Of a stretch of 9,557 nt of DNA, positions 7,105 through 9,557 are shown in pieces. The DNA is taken from NCBI GenBank assembly GCA_028276345.1, contig JAPYWM010000036.1:1-9557 (forward strand). Direction: 5' to 3'. A program made the position numbers and the translations under genes. The DNA is from Sphingobacterium sp. (GTDB taxonomy: Bacteria > Bacteroidota > Bacteroidia > SpSt-205). Positions within the stretch are counted from its first letter, which is position 1; the number at the start of each line of letters is the position of its first letter. Below the pieces are notes generated by a model. That model was not told the DNA's origin. It was given only the letters and a program-made list of their open reading frames with translations, and searched no databases.

Positions 7105-7740
7105 ATGCGAAGCTTATGGCCCCTCTTCCTATCGGGGCTGGTTTTGTCTCAGGTAGACCCTCGCGCCGATAACCTCATCAAACGCTCCAGAAAAAAACTC
7201 CATTCTCTGGAAAGCTTTGTCGTGCAGTTCGCCTACCAGGTAGAAAATAAAGCCGATACTACACAGAAGCGCATCGCCAAGTCCGGCACCCTTCGCTACC
7301 GTCCCCGTCAGAATAAGTTCGCCGTAGACATGAATGACATGCTCATCTTATGCGATGGAAAGACACTCTGGCAATACCTGAAAAAGGAAAACGAAGTCAC
7401 CATCACCAGCTACAATCCCAAAGAGGGCTTTAGTCTTGACCGCATTTTTCGGATTTACGACATGGATATGAAGGTCCGCTTAGATAAGTCTGATACCTAC
7501 AAGGGCCAAACGATACATAAGATTTCGCTTTTCCCTATTAGCGATACGACGGACTATTTTCGGGTGGAGGTGTGGATCAATGAAGCGACGGAGCTGCCCC
7601 AGCGGATTCGGTTTGCGCATCGGGATGGGACGGTAGTAGAGTATGAGCTAAAGAATTTTCAGGTGATGGCGCTTCCAGATACGGAGTTTGTCTTTGATAG
7701 TCGGAAGTATCCAGGGATTTCCGTGGTGGATCTCCGATGA
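7105..7740 (+). CDS. lolA: LolA-like outer-membrane lipoprotein carrier protein
   Basis: This 211-residue periplasmic protein starts at ATG 7105 with a short signal peptide (MRSLWPLFLSGLVLS, cleavage probably before Q16). The mature part opens DPRADNLIKRSRKKLHSLES, typical of Bacteroidota LolA-like proteins. It continues with SGTLRYRPRQNKF (60-72) and the hallmark CDGKTLWQYLKKENEVTI (83-100). Then come NPKEGFSLDRIFRIY (104-118) and the strands WINEATELPQRI (157-168) and VVEYELKNF (177-185), consistent with the half-barrel that shuttles lipoproteins from the inner to the outer membrane. A LolA-fold protein with another ligand is possible. It has its own promoter with almost no 5' leader, and its TGA overlaps the pyrF ATG by 4 nt. 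Confidence 0.85.
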   Translation: MRSLWPLFLSGLVLSQVDPRADNLIKRSRKKLHSLESFVVQFAYQVENKADTTQKRIAKSGTLRYRPRQNKFAVDMNDMLILCDGKTLWQYLKKENEVTITSYNPKEGFSLDRIFRIYDMDMKVRLDKSDTYKGQTIHKISLFPISDTTDYFRVEVWINEATELPQRIRFAHRDGTVVEYELKNFQVMALPDTEFVFDSRKYPGISVVDLR

Positions 7741-8468
7741 GTCCGGAGCGCCTAACCGAGCTGGCACAGCAGCGAAAGACGCTTCTGTGCGTGGGGTTGG
7801 ACCCGGCGCCAGAGGCTTTCCCGCCGCATCATCAGTGGCATATTTCCTGGATAGGGGCTTATCTTCGTGAGGTTATTCAAGCTTCGCTGCCCTATGTGAT
7901 TGGGTTTAAGTTCAATAGTGCCTTTTATGAGCAGTGGGGCGTAGAGGGGTGGCGACTTTTGGAGGCCCTGCGGGCAGAGATACCTACCGACTACTTAGCT
8001 ATTCTGGATGGGAAGCGGGGGGATATTGCGCACACGAACGGGGCCTATGCGCGCGCCGTTTTTGAGACGCTGGGATTTGATGCGGTAACGGTGCACCCGT
8101 ACATGGGCTGGGAGAGTCTGCGTCCCTTTTATGAGGTGGCGGGCAAGTGGGTGTTTGTGCTTTTGCGTACGACAGAAGCGGCGGCGTGGCAGCAGCAGGT
8201 TTGGCCCACTATTTTGCGGGAAAAGCCCATAGGTACACCGGCGACGATTGGGTGGGTGTGGGGCGCGCATCATGGCGATGCATTGCAGGCACTCCGCCAA
8301 GTAGATAGCCGGAGCTGGCTGCTCATGCCTGGTCTGGGGGCACAGGGCGCAGAAATTACCCCCGACCTGCCGGTCTATCCGGCCCTTATAACGTTATCCC
8401 GGAGTATTTTACGGGACCCCACCACCCTCCCGCTCTATCAGGCCAGAACAGCCGCTTTCCTGCCGTAG
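7737..8468 (+). CDS. pyrF: Orotidine 5'-phosphate decarboxylase, long-type subfamily (PyrF)
   Basis: The enzyme decarboxylates OMP to UMP, the last step of de novo pyrimidine synthesis, in the cytoplasm. The sequence shows LLCVGLDP (16-23), FKFNSAFYEQWG (57-68, with K58), and the catalytic block ILDGKRGDIAHTNGAYA (89-105, with D91, K93, D96). It also has DAVTVHPYMG (115-124), LLRTTE (142-147), the phosphate-loop region LMPGLGAQG (196-204) and LSRSIL (220-225). The D-x-K-R-G-D-I...T...YA pattern identifies the pyrF 2 type. At 243 residues it is slightly shorter than the 260-280 usual for that type, but no catalytic residue is missing. The ATG is fixed by the ATGA overlap with lolA. The pairing with lolA has no obvious functional logic and is probably an expression unit. 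Confidence 0.95.
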   Translation: MSPERLTELAQQRKTLLCVGLDPAPEAFPPHHQWHISWIGAYLREVIQASLPYVIGFKFNSAFYEQWGVEGWRLLEALRAEIPTDYLAILDGKRGDIAHTNGAYARAVFETLGFDAVTVHPYMGWESLRPFYEVAGKWVFVLLRTTEAAAWQQQVWPTILREKPIGTPATIGWVWGAHHGDALQALRQVDSRSWLLMPGLGAQGAEITPDLPVYPALITLSRSILRDPTTLPLYQARTAAFLP

Positions 8469-8482
8469 ATCAGCAGCCTCCC

Positions 8483-8512
8483 CTTGACAATCTCAGAAAA
8501 GCCGTACCTTTG
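8483..8512 (+). promoter_or_regulatory. Promoter of tRNA-Phe
   Basis: CTTG (8483-8486, within CTTGACA) is followed after 18 nt by TACCTTTG (8505-8512), a good match to the Bacteroidota -33/-7 layout. The tRNA begins 9 nt after the -7 element, so the primary transcript has only a few extra 5' nucleotides. The downstream phosphoesterase gene has no separate promoter visible and probably depends on this one. Confidence 0.75.
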
Positions 8513-8521
8513 CCTAACCCT

Positions 8522-8594
8522 GGTGATGTAGCTCAGTTGGTAGAGCACCAGACTGAAAATCTGGGGGTCGGCGGTTCAAGTCCGCCCGTCACCA
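8522..8594 (+). tRNA. tRNA-Phe (anticodon GAA)
   Basis: A complete cloverleaf of 73 nt to the discriminator base. The acceptor stem is GGTGATG / CGTCACC with one T-G wobble. The D stem is GCTC/GAGC (8531-8534, 8543-8546). The anticodon stem CCAGA/TCTGG encloses the loop CTGAAAA, with GAA at 8555-8557. The T stem is GGCGG/CCGCC with loop TTCAAGT. The discriminator is A8594. CCA is not encoded: the next bases are CAGG. RNase Z-type 3' processing followed by CCA addition is therefore expected. Confidence 0.97.
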
Positions 8595-8598
8595 CAGG

Positions 8599-9557
8599 GT
8601 GAAAGGCCAGGCTAACAGGCTGAGCGTTTTAGTACTTCTATCTTGGGCCTGTGGCCAGGTTCTGGTGGGGGGCGTTACAGACACTACTGCGCAAATCTGC
8701 ATCTGGAGCACAGAAGCGCGCCTGTCGCTCGCAGGGATGCGGGAGACCCTTCTCAAAGCAGCCGAGCCGCCTATTTGTTATGCAGCGGGGGGGCTTCAGC
8801 CGGGTACGCAGTACGCTTATGAGGTGAATCTGCCTTCGGGCCAAAAGGTGCTGGGCACCTTTCATACGCCGCCGGTTTCGCCTTTACGGGTGGTAGCCCT
8901 TTCGTGTGATTTGCTGGACCCTCGGCTTAGCGATGAAAAAGCCCTCAAAGCCTTTGCCGCCTCTCTGAAGCCGCATCTGATTTTGCACTTGGGGGATTGG
9001 GGCTATCCAGACACGACGGAAAAAAACTTTCCCCCTTCGACAGAGCGATTTTTTCCCTATCGGCTGGAAAACCTACAAAAGCTTTATGAAAAACGTTACT
9101 ATGATCCACTGGCCTATGCGCTGCGGGTGCAATCCGCCTGGGCTTATCTGTACGACGATCATGACTATGTAGCTGACAATACCGGGCGGGATTATCGGGC
9201 GCAGTATCGTACGCTGAGTTTGCCGATAGGGGATTATCCCTTTGCGCCGGCGCTGCGTGAAAATGCCATGCGGGCCTATAAGCAGTATTTCCCCCATTAT
9301 GCGTTGGAGATGCCGGAAGAAGCCCTCTTTCAGCGCTTTCGCTGGGGGGATGTGGAGTTCTTTTTTGTAGATAATCGCAGTGCACGCACGGGGACGATGA
9401 AGGTTTTTGAACTGGGTGAGTTAGGGCGGTATTATTTTCGGCCAAAGCCTGAAATATCTATTTTGGGTCGTCGCCAGATGGAGGCCCTCAAAGAAGCGCT
9501 CCGAACCAGCAGCGCCCGGTGGAAGGTTATCCTTTCCGGCGTTACCTACAATCGCAA
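8599..9557 (+). CDS. PhoD-like secreted metallophosphoesterase, 3'-truncated by window edge
   Basis: The first 319 residues are present. GTG 8599 is the only ATG/GTG/TTG between the in-frame stop at 8554 and the signal peptide (MKGQANRLSVLVLLSWACG), so the start is well fixed although it lies only 4 nt past the tRNA. The N-terminal part, from VGGVTDTTAQICIWS, resembles the beta-sandwich domain that precedes PhoD phosphatases. The metal-site motifs follow in order: SCD (102-104), HLGDWGYPD (130-138), YLYDDHDYVADN (183-194) and FFVDNRSAR (255-263). LGDxxY, DDHD and DxR together are diagnostic of alkaline phosphatase D family enzymes, which hydrolyse phosphomono- or diesters outside the cytoplasm; the substrate here is unknown. 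The remaining metal ligands would lie beyond the window. Confidence 0.85.
   Translation, partial: MKGQANRLSVLVLLSWACGQVLVGGVTDTTAQICIWSTEARLSLAGMRETLLKAAEPPICYAAGGLQPGTQYAYEVNLPSGQKVLGTFHTPPVSPLRVVALSCDLLDPRLSDEKALKAFAASLKPHLILHLGDWGYPDTTEKNFPPSTERFFPYRLENLQKLYEKRYYDPLAYALRVQSAWAYLYDDHDYVADNTGRDYRAQYRTLSLPIGDYPFAPALRENAMRAYKQYFPHYALEMPEEALFQRFRWGDVEFFFVDNRSARTGTMKVFELGELGRYYFRPKPEISILGRRQMEALKEALRTSSARWKVILSGVTYNR

Noticed and set aside
8945..9445. 166-residue minus-strand reading frame opposite the PhoD-like gene
   Set aside because: The plus-strand frame holds all PhoD motifs. The antisense product is low-complexity in character and matches nothing I recognise.

Overview
The window looks like chromosomal DNA from a member of the Bacteroidota. 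The evidence is TAnnTTTG-type -7 promoter elements in front of four transcription units, no Shine-Dalgarno sequences at the starts I inspected, a protein with a C-terminal type IX secretion (T9SS) sorting-like tail, and families common in that phylum (DUF2723, GWxTD, a DUF7033-like polysaccharide deacetylase). I cannot name the order or genus. No mobile element, CRISPR array or phage gene was seen.

Layout. A 5'-truncated polysaccharide deacetylase-like gene (3-1106, +) converges on a secreted T9SS-type repeat protein (1210-2418, -), with a rho-independent terminator for the minus-strand gene between them. The repeat protein is transcribed divergently from a large DUF2723 membrane protein, a GT-C type predicted protein O-mannosyltransferase (2526-5507, +). 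The two divergent starts carry the same 12-mer, TATCTTTGCCCC, next to the start codon. DUF2723 is followed by an overlapping GWxTD-type secreted protein (5461-6375) and a 4-nt-overlapping SpoU/TrmH-family RNA methyltransferase (6372-7067). A second unit holds a LolA-like periplasmic carrier (7105-7740) and, by an ATGA overlap, orotidine 5'-phosphate decarboxylase PyrF (7737-8468). A promoter then precedes tRNA-Phe(GAA) (8522-8594). A PhoD-like secreted metallophosphoesterase starts only 4 nt after the tRNA and runs off the right edge.

How the genes may work together. Most of the window concerns the cell envelope and secretion: glycan modification, a candidate protein glycosyltransferase, lipoprotein transport and a secreted phosphatase. 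Two housekeeping genes (trmH-like, pyrF) are embedded by translational coupling. The most interesting reading is a possible enzyme-substrate pair. The secreted protein next to DUF2723 is built of exact 30-residue repeats and has eight copies of the Bacteroidota O-glycosylation sequon D(S/T)(A/I/L/V/M/T), while the two cytoplasmic proteins have none. The second theme is start geometry: three protein genes have the -7 element 4-5 nt from ATG, and a fourth starts 4 nt after a tRNA, so leaderless or nearly leaderless mRNAs seem to be the rule here.
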